From the NCBI GenBank assembly GCA_045597845.1, contig JAZLKZ010000037.1, positions 1 to 10,638 on the forward strand: 10,638 nt of DNA, given 5' to 3'. The notes beneath the pieces are model-generated. The model was not told the DNA's origin, did no database searches, and was given only the letters and a program-made list of their open reading frames with translations. The first letter of the stretch is position 1, and each line of letters opens with the position of its first letter. The translations under genes were made by a program, and so were the position numbers. Below are positions 1 through 7,262 of this stretch, in pieces. The stretch comes from Colimorpha sp045597845. Its GTDB lineage: Bacteria; Bacteroidota; Bacteroidia; Bacteroidales; P3.

Positions 1-651
1 GCAGCGCACAATCTGGAAATAGCGATCCATACCCGCCACCATCAGCAGCTGCTTGTACTGCTGAGGACTTTGCGGCAAAGCGTAGAACTCACCCTGATTC
101 ATTCGTGAGGGCACCACGAAGTCGCGCGCGCCTTCGGGAGTAGATTTGATGAGCATAGGAGTCTCTATTTCGAGGAAATCGAGATTGCTCAGATAGTTGC
201 GGACCAACATTGCCATGCGGTGACGCAGTTCGAGGTTGCGGCGAACGGGATTGCGGCGGATGTCGAGATAGCGGTATTTCATGCGGAGGTCGTCGCCACC
301 ATCGCTATTATCTTCGATGGTGAAAGGAGGAGTCTTTGCCTCGTTGAGGATGTTGAGTTCCTTGACCTCGATTTCGATCTCGCCGGTAGAGATTTTGTTG
401 TTCTTGCTGCTGCGCTCGATAACGACGCCCTTTGCCTGGATGACAAATTCACGACCCAGACGACGAGCCTTCTCGCACAGTTCAGCGTTGGTCTCCATAT
501 TGAAGGCCAGCTGCGTGATGCCGTAGCGGTCACGCAAATCGATAAAAGTCATACCTCCCAAGTCGCGGCTGCGCAGCAACCATCCACAAAGGGTAACCTC
601 TTTGCCGACATGAGCGATATTCAGTTCTCCACAAGTGTGAGTTCTGTACAT
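1..651 (-). CDS. aspS: Aspartyl-tRNA synthetase, N-terminal 217 residues (runs off the left edge)
   Basis: This class II synthetase charges tRNA-Asp with aspartate in the cytoplasm. The ATG at 651-649 opens a frame that reads without a stop to base 1, giving 217 residues of a family usually near 585, so the active-site C-terminal half is missing. Residues 1-105 form the OB-fold anticodon-binding domain, beginning MYRTHTCGEL. The hinge and motif 1 follow (KYRYLDIRR at 125-133, ETPML at 163-167). Next come the flipping loop (TPEGARDFVVPSR at 171-183) and the QSPQQYKQLLM aspartate-pocket segment at 194-204. Motif 2 is just starting (YFQIVRC) at the edge. The gene lies 48 nt downstream of the EF-hand membrane protein on the same strand, and I see no promoter in that gap, so read-through is likely. 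The identification is secure from these family-specific motifs. Confidence 0.97.
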   Translation of the reverse strand, partial: MYRTHTCGELNIAHVGKEVTLCGWLLRSRDLGGMTFIDLRDRYGITQLAFNMETNAELCEKARRLGREFVIQAKGVVIERSSKNNKISTGEIEIEVKELNILNEAKTPPFTIEDNSDGGDDLRMKYRYLDIRRNPVRRNLELRHRMAMLVRNYLSNLDFLEIETPMLIKSTPEGARDFVVPSRMNQGEFYALPQSPQQYKQLLMVAGMDRYFQIVRC

Positions 652-699
652 TTTTTTGGATTTAAGTATTATTGTTTAGCGTTGATGGTTTTTGTCGAG

Positions 700-3195
700 T
701 TATTCAGCCACTTCCTCTGCTGCTGGCGGGTTAGGGTCAACAAACTTATGGATCTTGAAGCGGGCAGTGATAGTGCTATCCTGCAAGAGTTGGATTGAAC
801 GTTCGTAAGACAGGGAATCTTTAGATCCGTCAGCCGACTTGTTAGTAAGGTCGCTCCAGCCGATGAACTCAAAGGTATCCTTTTCGATTACCACATTAGT
901 CTTAGCCATGACCTTGTACGACTTCATATCCTTGAGATCTACGCCGCCACCAGAAATGAGTAGATTCTGATTTTCAACCTGAGGCTGGTCGGAAACCACC
1001 TCGAGTTTATAGTACTTGGCATAGGGTCCGAGATGCATAGCCACCATAATGGCAAAAACAGCTCCAACGACAACAGCGATGGCAATAAACCAGCGCAACG
1101 CCTTCTTCCACCAAGGAGTCTTGTAAACGAATGGATCTTCAGAATCCTTGAGATCCATCTTGGGATACTTGGCGAGATTGGTAAGCGTCTGTCCGAAAAT
1201 GATATTGACGATAACCTTGCTGTTGATTGCCCAACCATTGGCGTTGAGGATGGGACCGAGATTACGCTTGCGCAATTTAGTCCAAGCGATGAAGACAGAA
1301 GGGCCCGAGGTGCAGATAACCAATACACCCAACAGGATAAGCACATTGTACCAAGGATCAATAATCTTCATCACTGCGGCGCCAATCATACCTAATCCCA
1401 TGCCAATGGCTGCAAAGATACCGGCGAACTTGGCGATATCGAAAGCCGTGGAACCTGCGGGCTTCGGAGCCGTTCCGTCGGCGTTCACATTGCCGGCGGA
1501 GGCCATGGCTCCGTCGGTCTTTGCGGTGAGGTTCTGCATCGACTTCGCCTCTTTCTCGGCGGCACTCTTATTCACCTTGTCGGTGATAAAGTTGGCAAGT
1601 TTGCGATAAGGGCTGAAGAATGCTTGACGGATACTGATGGGGTTATCGACAATCTTGGTAACCACGGCATCCCAATCCTGACCCGTACGGTCGTAGAAGA
1701 TAGCGTTCTTGCCCACGCGCATACTGTCCACGTCGCCATCGGTGAGTACCGCCACGATGTTCATGGTCTGGTTCTTCACCTTGTTGGTGCATTGGCAATA
1801 GATAAGATACATGCCGCTCAAGCCAGCCGATTCGGCCTGCTTGACCATATCCTCTACACGGATACAAAGGTCGAGGCTACGCTGGTCGATGTAAAGGGTA
1901 CCACATTGGAAAATGGCTTCGCTACCCTCGCAGCGGCTGTAGAAATCGGTAAAAGACACATAGTTGCGCAGCAGTTGGTAGAAATCACGTTTGAGGAAAA
2001 GCAGTTTATCAACCTCATCGATGCCAGCGATATCATCAGCCGTGGCCTTATCTTGTTCGATAAGTGCTTGCAAGTCAGCCTGACGATTTTCTGCCAGAAT
2101 CTTATCAATAGCCTCGATGCCGTATTCTTCCACCTCGGCGCCAGCCTTGGCATCCTTCCAAGCGGTGTAGGCGTCAAATTTGGCGAGAATGGTGTTCCAT
2201 TCAGACTCGGAGAAAGAGTCGCGACCGGCAAATTCCTTGTCGAGCAACGCAGTTTTCAGCGTATTGAAAGCCGCAGCCCACGAAGGATTTATCTGACCGT
2301 TGATAGACAACAGACACTCCTTGTTGGGGCGTGCCAAAGGATAGCTGGCAATGTCGGCATTGTCGGCGGAGAGCACCTCACCGCTGATAGCTTCCACCTT
2401 GGCGACCTGCACATCAAGAGCGGCGGCGGTATCTTCGTCGAAAGCAATCAACTTGCAACGCATAAAGAAGTCGGCAACCTTTTCCTTGATGGCATTGCAA
2501 GCCTCAAGAGCAGCCTCGGTATCGGCACCGTAAGGCAGATTCTCGTCGTTGGCGGAATGGCACCAAGCGGCATAGTCGGCGCAAGCCCTATAGAAGTTTT
2601 CCAAGATTTCCTGGTCGATACCCTTTTCGCCAGAGCGGTCGTCCTTGTTGCCAATCTTCTCCATAGCCTTGGCAATGACATCCTTCAAGGCCTCGTCTTC
2701 AGTGGAAGCCAACGTGATGATGCCGTCGCCATTGAAACGGGTCTTCAAGAAGATAGCCAGACTGTCGCTGGTGTCGGCAATAGAGATGTCATCTTTGTCA
2801 TGGCCCAACGATTCTACAATCTGCTCGGCGATATTGCGTAAACGCTTGCCGTTCTCGGTCTCGCCGAAGTCAGTGAACTTGAGACCGTCACCGCCATGAA
2901 TCAACAATTCGGGGTCAGCCAATACGTCACACAACCAATTAGCGGCTGCAACGATTTCCTGTACACGGATTTTGCCATCCTTGTCAGCATCTATCAACTG
3001 CAAAGTCTTCTCGCAAAATTCCAATCCTTTGGTGGGACAACTCAAAACCGTCCACAATTTCTGGTCGAGTTCTCCAAGGTGACGGATGTCCTCACCCGTG
3101 GCAATGTTGACGCGCATAACGCCTCCAACAGAACAATAATTCCACTGATAGCCTTCTTTTGTGCTAGACATCAGGTTTTTAATCTTGTTTGTCAT
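700..3195 (-). CDS. Large membrane protein with an EF-hand and a C-terminal InlB-B-repeat-like domain, function unknown
   Basis: I do not recognise this 831-residue protein. It has no signal peptide. A canonical EF-hand calcium loop, DADKDGKIRVQE, lies at 69-80 with acidic residues at loop positions 1, 3, 5 and 12, Gly at 6 and Ile at 8. A degenerate second loop follows near 153-164 (FNGDGII). Residues 200-540 look largely helical and soluble, and 545-580 is a low-complexity Ala/Lys/Gly linker. Three hydrophobic segments fall at about 586-609, 616-638 and 699-721. Basic residues after the second (KLRKR) and before the third (WKKALR) put the N-terminus inside and the C-terminus outside. Residues 727-814 resemble a divergent InlB B-repeat (FIGWS near 777-781, then STITARF at 807-813). 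The start at 3195 was chosen as the longest frame; Met9 at 3171 is also possible. It sits between ribE (49 nt) and aspS (48 nt), which says little about its job. Confidence 0.85.
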   Translation of the reverse strand: MTNKIKNLMSSTKEGYQWNYCSVGGVMRVNIATGEDIRHLGELDQKLWTVLSCPTKGLEFCEKTLQLIDADKDGKIRVQEIVAAANWLCDVLADPELLIHGGDGLKFTDFGETENGKRLRNIAEQIVESLGHDKDDISIADTSDSLAIFLKTRFNGDGIITLASTEDEALKDVIAKAMEKIGNKDDRSGEKGIDQEILENFYRACADYAAWCHSANDENLPYGADTEAALEACNAIKEKVADFFMRCKLIAFDEDTAAALDVQVAKVEAISGEVLSADNADIASYPLARPNKECLLSINGQINPSWAAAFNTLKTALLDKEFAGRDSFSESEWNTILAKFDAYTAWKDAKAGAEVEEYGIEAIDKILAENRQADLQALIEQDKATADDIAGIDEVDKLLFLKRDFYQLLRNYVSFTDFYSRCEGSEAIFQCGTLYIDQRSLDLCIRVEDMVKQAESAGLSGMYLIYCQCTNKVKNQTMNIVAVLTDGDVDSMRVGKNAIFYDRTGQDWDAVVTKIVDNPISIRQAFFSPYRKLANFITDKVNKSAAEKEAKSMQNLTAKTDGAMASAGNVNADGTAPKPAGSTAFDIAKFAGIFAAIGMGLGMIGAAVMKIIDPWYNVLILLGVLVICTSGPSVFIAWTKLRKRNLGPILNANGWAINSKVIVNIIFGQTLTNLAKYPKMDLKDSEDPFVYKTPWWKKALRWFIAIAVVVGAVFAIMVAMHLGPYAKYYKLEVVSDQPQVENQNLLISGGGVDLKDMKSYKVMAKTNVVIEKDTFEFIGWSDLTNKSADGSKDSLSYERSIQLLQDSTITARFKIHKFVDPNPPAAEEVAE

Positions 3196-3244
3196 ATATT
3201 GAAATGTATTAAAATTCTACGGCAGATACCCGTTTTCACTCCTG

Positions 3245-3856
3245 TTATTTAACCTTCATGTATTCCTCCAGCAATCTTTGGACATATTTTCCAAAGACGT
3301 CAAATTCGATGTTCACAACAGTACCAGGCTGGAAATTGTGGAAATTGGTAACCTTATAGGTATAAGGAATGATTGCCACAGAGAACATGCCGGGTTCGGA
3401 ATCCACCACCGTAAGGCTCACGCCATTGATGGAGATGCTGCCCTTGGGAACGGTGATGTTCTTCTTCTCGATACTGTAATCGTATTCAAAATAGAAACGC
3501 CAACTACCGTTGTCGTCAACCACTTTGGTGCAACGGGCGGTTTGGTCAACATGGCCTTGCACGATATGACCGTCGAAGCGGCCGTCCATACGCATCGAAC
3601 GTTCCACATTGACTTCCGTACCCACCTGCCAAGTACCCAGATTGGTCTTGAGCATGGTCTCGTCCATGGCGGTTACCACATACTGGCGCTTGGCCTTATC
3701 GACCTTGACCACGGTAAGACAGCATCCATCGTGCGCCATGCTCTGGTCTATGGATAGTTCGTCGCCAAAGGGAACCTCAAGCGTGAAATGATAGTTGCTG
3801 TTTTCTTTTTCTATAGCTACGACCCTTGCGGTCGTTTCAATAATTCCGGTAAACAT
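3245..3856 (-). CDS. ribE: Riboflavin synthase, alpha subunit
   Basis: This enzyme converts two 6,7-dimethyl-8-ribityllumazine molecules into riboflavin and a pyrimidine product, the last step of vitamin B2 synthesis, in the cytoplasm as a trimer. At 203 residues it has the usual length. It begins with the diagnostic MFTGII and contains two tandem lumazine-binding repeats, roughly 1-90 and 97-190. The first carries DGCCLTV at 43-49, the second INGVSLTV at 143-150. The linking motif GRFDGHIVQGHVD at 92-104 includes the conserved His102. The gene follows the S9B peptidase by 37 nt, a gap that contains heptamer repeats, and precedes the EF-hand protein by 49 nt. No other rib gene is nearby. The short leader has no room for an FMN riboswitch, so regulation is probably through read-through from upstream. 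Confidence 0.97.
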   Translation of the reverse strand: MFTGIIETTARVVAIEKENSNYHFTLEVPFGDELSIDQSMAHDGCCLTVVKVDKAKRQYVVTAMDETMLKTNLGTWQVGTEVNVERSMRMDGRFDGHIVQGHVDQTARCTKVVDDNGSWRFYFEYDYSIEKKNITVPKGSISINGVSLTVVDSEPGMFSVAIIPYTYKVTNFHNFQPGTVVNIEFDVFGKYVQRLLEEYMKVK

Positions 3857-3869
3857 AGGGGAAAAATTT

Positions 3870-3897
3870 CAATTGTCAATTATCAATTCTCAATTAT
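3870..3897. repeat. Four tandem heptamers, consensus CAATTNT
   Basis: Four uninterrupted 7-bp units run head to tail: CAATTGT (3870), CAATTAT (3877), CAATTCT (3884) and CAATTAT (3891). Only the sixth base varies. The last unit contains the stop codon of the S9B peptidase gene (TAA on the minus strand at 3896-3894), and the array fills most of the gap to ribE. Related arrays lie at 6093-6113 and 7242-7262. The function is unknown. Confidence 0.9.
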
Positions 3898-6038
3898 TTC
3901 AGATGCGTCTCGTAGTAGTCGAACATCTTCTGATAGAGGTGGACGCGTTCGCGGCCACGCACATTGTGCTCGTGATGAGGATAGATGAAGTAATCCACCT
4001 GAAGGTTGTTGTTGATGCAACGCTCGATGAACTCGATGGAATGCTGCCAAACAACAGTGTTGTCTTCGGCGCCATGGATGACCAACAAACGACCTTGCAA
4101 ATTCTTTGCCTTGTTGAGCAACGAAGCGTTTTCGTAGCCGTCGGGATTCTCCTGCGGAGTGTCCATATAGCGTTCGCCATACATCACCTCGTACCATTTC
4201 CAGTCGATGACAGGACCACCAGCACAACCCACCTTGAAGATTTCGGGATGAGCCAGTTTCATGGTGATAGTCATAAAGCCGCCAAAGCTCCAGCCCTCTA
4301 CACCCATACGCTCTTGATCAACATAAGGCAATGACTGCAAGAACTTTACACCTTCCATCTGGTCCGCCAACTCAATGGTACCCAACTGACGGTGGGTGCA
4401 ACTCTCAAACTCGAAACCACGGTTGTCCGTTCCACGGTTGTCAAGTGTAAACACCACATAACCATGTTGCGCCAAGAAAGTGAAATAGAGATTGCCACCG
4501 CCCAACCAATCATCTGTAACCAATTGTGAATGAGGGCCACCATAGACATAAACCAAAGTAGGATACTGCTTGTTGGAATCCATATCGGGAGGAGTAATCA
4601 AACGATAGTAAAGGTCGGTCTTGCCGTCAGCAGCCTTGATGGTACCCAGTTTGATGCCCGGCATGGCATAGTCCGCCAAGGGATTGGGAGCATCGTAGAA
4701 ACGATAAAGCTCTTTGCCTTTCATATTGTACAAAGCGGCACGAGCAGGAACATTCACAGAGGAATACTTGTCGATCAGTTGCGTACCATCGTTGCTTACC
4801 TCCACTTCATGAGTGCCTTCGGCGGGGGTGATGCGTTCCATCTCGCCACTTTTCATGTTGATGCGATAGGCGGAACGTCCTGCGAGGTTGTCCTTATTGG
4901 CATATACAAAGAGGTTGGCGCCCTTGGCATCGAAGCCGATAACGCCTTCCACCTCATATTCGCCCTTAGTCAACTGACGTACCAAAGTACCATCGGTGCG
5001 ATACTGATAGAGATGCTTGTAACCATCGCGCATGCTGAACCAGAGGAACTGCGTGGGGTCGTTGGGAAGAAAATAGAGTCCTTCGGTAGGCTCGACATAA
5101 CGGGGATTTGTTTCTTCAAACAAAACATTGTCAAGCTTCCCAGTAGTCACATCGTAGCGTTCCAGCCACATGTGGTTCTGTTCGCGATTGATTTTGGCGA
5201 TGTAAAGATACTGCTCGTCCGGGCTCCAAGTGAGGTTGGTGAGGTACATTTCGCGCTCGGCGACAGAGGTGTCGTTGCGAGTTTGCAGATAGACGATATT
5301 TTGCTGGTCACCACTATAGATGCCCACCGTCACCTCGTGGCTCTTCATGCCTGCCATCGGGTATTTGAAAGGAGCGGGAGAGGCGATGCGGCTCTTGGTA
5401 TTCACCATCGGGTAGTCGGTTACCATGGTCTGGTCCATTCGATAAAACGCCAGCTTGTTGCCTTTGGGAGACCAGAAGGTACCCTTGCTGATGCCGAACT
5501 CGTTGCGATGTACCGACTGACCAAAAACAATGTCGGGATTGCCCTCGTCAAGGCGTGCTTTCTTGATGCCATAACGGATTATCAAAGCGCTACCATCGGT
5601 GAAGGCGTAGTTGTCGGGGTTGGGGGAAACATCCACGGCATTGTCATCCATGGCATACTCATCCGACTTCGCCACCAAGGTCTTCTTGGCAATATTATAG
5701 CAATAGGTCTTGCCGCTCAAACCAAAAGCAACTTCGTTCTCGCTCAACACTTTCATCTCGGGAAAACGACGCAATTGCAAACCATTGGAGGCGGACAGCA
5801 TACGGTTCAATTCGGACAGTTTCAATACAGGCTTGGCGCTGTTGGCGTTGCCCATATACAAGGCAGAATCCTTGACGAAAGCCACCTTATTGCTTTTCCC
5901 TACAAATTGCAAATCACCCATTGCAGCGGTTGGATAGAGGCTCCGCGTCATCAGCTGCGTGGATTCCAAAGTTTTCTGTGCCGAAACCACCGAAACCAGC
6001 AGCACGGCAGCAGCAATAACAAATAATCTTTTTGCCAT
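3894..6038 (-). CDS. Secreted S9B prolyl exopeptidase (DPP IV / prolyl tripeptidyl peptidase-like)
   Basis: This is a family S9B serine peptidase that removes short peptides ending in proline from peptide N-termini, probably in the periplasm, serving peptide nutrition. I chose the ATG at 6038 because it opens directly on a signal peptide (MAKRLFVIAAAVLLVSVVSAQ). The frame extends 14 codons further up, but those residues lack signal-peptide character. From this start the protein has 714 residues. Residues 30-450 hold the beta-propeller and 460-714 the alpha/beta hydrolase domain. The nucleophile is Ser584 in GWSFGGF, the acid Asp659 in HGAEDNT, and the base His691 in HEHNV. The substrate N-terminus is probably held by the single Glu180 in VHRNEFG rather than the Glu-Glu pair of classical DPP IV. 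With Glu617 in YEVMYGERY, this resembles Porphyromonas prolyl tripeptidyl peptidase. It lies 72 nt behind the glycosyltransferase gene and 37 nt before ribE. Confidence 0.93.
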   Translation of the reverse strand: MAKRLFVIAAAVLLVSVVSAQKTLESTQLMTRSLYPTAAMGDLQFVGKSNKVAFVKDSALYMGNANSAKPVLKLSELNRMLSASNGLQLRRFPEMKVLSENEVAFGLSGKTYCYNIAKKTLVAKSDEYAMDDNAVDVSPNPDNYAFTDGSALIIRYGIKKARLDEGNPDIVFGQSVHRNEFGISKGTFWSPKGNKLAFYRMDQTMVTDYPMVNTKSRIASPAPFKYPMAGMKSHEVTVGIYSGDQQNIVYLQTRNDTSVAEREMYLTNLTWSPDEQYLYIAKINREQNHMWLERYDVTTGKLDNVLFEETNPRYVEPTEGLYFLPNDPTQFLWFSMRDGYKHLYQYRTDGTLVRQLTKGEYEVEGVIGFDAKGANLFVYANKDNLAGRSAYRINMKSGEMERITPAEGTHEVEVSNDGTQLIDKYSSVNVPARAALYNMKGKELYRFYDAPNPLADYAMPGIKLGTIKAADGKTDLYYRLITPPDMDSNKQYPTLVYVYGGPHSQLVTDDWLGGGNLYFTFLAQHGYVVFTLDNRGTDNRGFEFESCTHRQLGTIELADQMEGVKFLQSLPYVDQERMGVEGWSFGGFMTITMKLAHPEIFKVGCAGGPVIDWKWYEVMYGERYMDTPQENPDGYENASLLNKAKNLQGRLLVIHGAEDNTVVWQHSIEFIERCINNNLQVDYFIYPHHEHNVRGRERVHLYQKMFDYYETHLK

Positions 6039-6092
6039 ATTTTTCAATACAAATGGGACCAAATTGCCAGGCAGCGCCAAGATCTTTATCCC

Positions 6093-6113
6093 TAATTGTC
6101 AATTCTCAATTCA
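6093..6113. repeat. Three tandem heptamers related to CAATTNT
   Basis: The units are TAATTGT (6093), CAATTCT (6100) and CAATTCA (6107). The last one contains the stop codon of the glycosyltransferase gene (TGA on the minus strand at 6113-6111). This is the same family and the same placement over a stop codon as the array at 3870-3897. Confidence 0.8.
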
Positions 6114-6836
6114 ATAGTTCTTCCAGTTTCTAAATCTCAAGTTGAAGACGCCGAAGAAAGCCTCTTTGAAGATTTTCATGCTCATCTTGGATGTTCCCAA
6201 CACGCGGTCGGTGAAGATGATAGGTACTTCATAAATCTTGAATCCCAAACGAGTGGCGGTGTATTTCATCTCAATCTGGAAAGCATACCCTACGAACTTC
6301 ACTTTGTCGAACTTCATTTTTTCCAATACCTTACGGCTGTAGCACACAAAACCTGCAGTGGCATCCATTACCTTCATTCGGGTAACGGTGCGGACATACA
6401 CGGAGGCGAAATACGACATCATCAAACGTCCCATAGGCCAATTGACCACACTGATTTTGCCATCCACATAGCGCGAGCCTACAATAACGTCACCTTTGCC
6501 AGTAGCGCAAGCCTCATACATGCGGGGAAGGTCGTCGGGATTGTGAGAAAAATCGGCGTCCATCTCAATCATGTAGTCATAGCCATGTTCCAATCCCCAA
6601 CGAAAACCATCCAAATAAGCGGTTCCGAGACCTAATTTCCCCTTACGTTCTTTGATGAAAAGGCGTGTGGGGAACTCCTGCATCAAGCGTTTTACGATAT
6701 CGGCGGTACCATCAGGGGAATTATCCTCAACTATCAGCATATCAAACTCTTTGTCCAAAGAAAATACCTTGCGGATGATAGCCTCGATGTTTTCTTTTTC
6801 GTTGAAAGTCGGGGTAATAACTAACGTATCTGACAT
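6111..6836 (-). CDS. Family 2 glycosyltransferase, polyprenyl-phosphate mannosyltransferase (Dpm1-like)
   Basis: This is a GT-A fold transferase that most likely moves a sugar from a nucleotide sugar to undecaprenyl phosphate on the cytoplasmic face of the inner membrane, making a lipid-linked donor for envelope glycosylation. The 241 residues match the soluble Dpm1/Ppm1 subtype: there is no C-terminal membrane segment, unlike the longer GtrB or DPMS types. Visible motifs are TPTFNEKENI at 8-17, VEDNSPDGT at 36-44, the metal-binding MDAD at 92-95 (DxD), GSRYVDG at 120-126, and FTDRVLGTSKM at 208-218, typical of the acceptor-side loop. Mannose as donor is inferred from similarity to polyprenol monophosphomannose synthases; glucose or another sugar is possible. 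It appears to be the first gene of the minus-strand run, 38 nt below a TATCTTTG promoter element. Confidence 0.92.
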   Translation of the reverse strand: MSDTLVITPTFNEKENIEAIIRKVFSLDKEFDMLIVEDNSPDGTADIVKRLMQEFPTRLFIKERKGKLGLGTAYLDGFRWGLEHGYDYMIEMDADFSHNPDDLPRMYEACATGKGDVIVGSRYVDGKISVVNWPMGRLMMSYFASVYVRTVTRMKVMDATAGFVCYSRKVLEKMKFDKVKFVGYAFQIEMKYTATRLGFKIYEVPIIFTDRVLGTSKMSMKIFKEAFFGVFNLRFRNWKNY

Positions 6837-6873
6837 AATTTTATATTTTACGTTATACTATATAATTAGCTTG

Positions 6874-6881
6874 CAAAGATA
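6874..6881 (-). promoter_or_regulatory. Bacteroidetes -7 element for the minus-strand run
   Basis: Read on the minus strand, these bases are TATCTTTG, an exact match to the Bacteroidetes sigma-ABfr -7 consensus TAnnTTTG. Transcription would begin about 30 nt before the glycosyltransferase ATG at 6836. The upstream -33 side is a T-rich tract (the complement of the A-run at 6902-6910) without a clear TTTG. No equally good element precedes the downstream peptidase, ribE, EF-hand or aspS genes. Confidence 0.6.
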
Positions 6882-6888
6882 CAAAAAG

Positions 6889-6921
6889 TTAGTCAATTAT
6901 GAAAAAAAAATCGTATTTTTG
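6889..6921 (+). promoter_or_regulatory. Bacteroidetes-type promoter of the PqqD cassette
   Basis: The -7 element TATTTTTG lies at 6914-6921 and fits TAnnTTTG exactly. A weaker -33-like TTAG lies at 6889-6892, 21 nt upstream, in the expected range. The predicted transcription start falls at about 6925-6929, on top of the likely ATG at 6926, so the message would have almost no leader. It lies back to back with the minus-strand promoter, so the two divergent units share about 90 bp. Confidence 0.55.
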
Positions 6922-6925
6922 CAAC

Positions 6926-7201
6926 ATGAAGATAAATCCTAAATTCAAAGTCCGTAATGTGGCAGGAGAACACATCATTCTTTTGCAAGGCAAAAATGCC
7001 GGCGAGATGACCAAAGTAATTTCTCTCAACGCCACATCACTCATGCTTTGGGAACAACTAAAAGACAAAGATTTTGAACTTCTTGACGCCGTTGCCATTT
7101 TGCTTGAGAACTACGAAGTTGAAGAAGCCACCGCTTTGGAAGATGCCAAGAAATGGATTGAGACATTGCGCCAAAACGGCATCATCTACGACCCCCAATG
7201 A
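6926..7201 (+). CDS. PqqD-family peptide-binding protein (RiPP recognition element fold)
   Basis: PqqD proteins are small winged-helix chaperones that bind the leader of a precursor peptide and present it to modifying enzymes. From the ATG at 6926 the protein has 91 residues, the usual length. Residues 6-33 give the beta-strand part (FKVRNVAGEHIILLQG). ISLNATSLMLWEQL at 32-45 is the conserved Asn...Trp-x-x-Leu helix. Residues 51-66 and 68-85 form the last helices, ending in NGII. A further in-frame ATG at 6899 would add nine residues (MKKKSYFCN), but these overlap the promoter -7 box and do not look like family sequence, so I prefer 6926. It is the first gene of the cassette with an HPrK-like kinase (43 nt downstream) and an S26-like peptidase, a context suggesting peptide modification. 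The substrate peptide is not visible. Confidence 0.85.
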   Translation: MKINPKFKVRNVAGEHIILLQGKNAGEMTKVISLNATSLMLWEQLKDKDFELLDAVAILLENYEVEEATALEDAKKWIETLRQNGIIYDPQ

Positions 7202-7241
7202 TGAGATAGAATTGTGTAATTGTAAAACCTTAACCTCGTTC

Positions 7242-7262
7242 TCAATGCTCAATACGCAATGC
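7242..7262. repeat. Three degenerate tandem heptamers overlapping the kinase start
   Basis: The units are TCAATGC (7242), TCAATAC (7249) and GCAATGC (7256). The first unit supplies the probable ATG (7245-7247) of the kinase gene and the rest encode its next codons. They keep the CAAT core and 7-bp period of the arrays at 3870 and 6093 but are more diverged. Confidence 0.6.

Noticed and set aside
220..798. Plus-strand open frame across the aspS start
   Set aside because: It overlaps the securely identified aspS and the 3' end of the EF-hand gene in antisense; its composition is that of a shadow frame.
1624..2841. 405-codon open frame on the plus strand
   Set aside because: It lies wholly antisense to the EF-hand membrane protein gene, has no family motifs, and is a codon-usage shadow of that gene.
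3857..3893. Possible FMN riboswitch before ribE
   Set aside because: The gap is 37 nt and mostly heptamer repeats, far too short for the conserved FMN aptamer.
3870..3897. Tandem units as a CRISPR-like array
   Set aside because: The units are 7 bp with no spacers and no cas genes nearby; it is a simple tandem repeat.
4530..6026. 498-codon open frame on the plus strand
   Set aside because: It is antisense to the S9B peptidase, whose catalytic triad and signal peptide are clear; the plus-strand translation has no recognisable features.
6039..6080. Fourteen-codon N-terminal extension of the S9B peptidase
   Set aside because: It would bury the signal peptide behind non-signal sequence; ATG at 6038 gives a normal export signal.
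7074..7244. Upstream extension of the kinase frame into the PqqD gene
   Set aside because: It overlaps PqqD in another frame, and the extra residues (many Lys, Pro, Cys and Thr) look like out-of-frame translation; the ATG at 7245 fits better.
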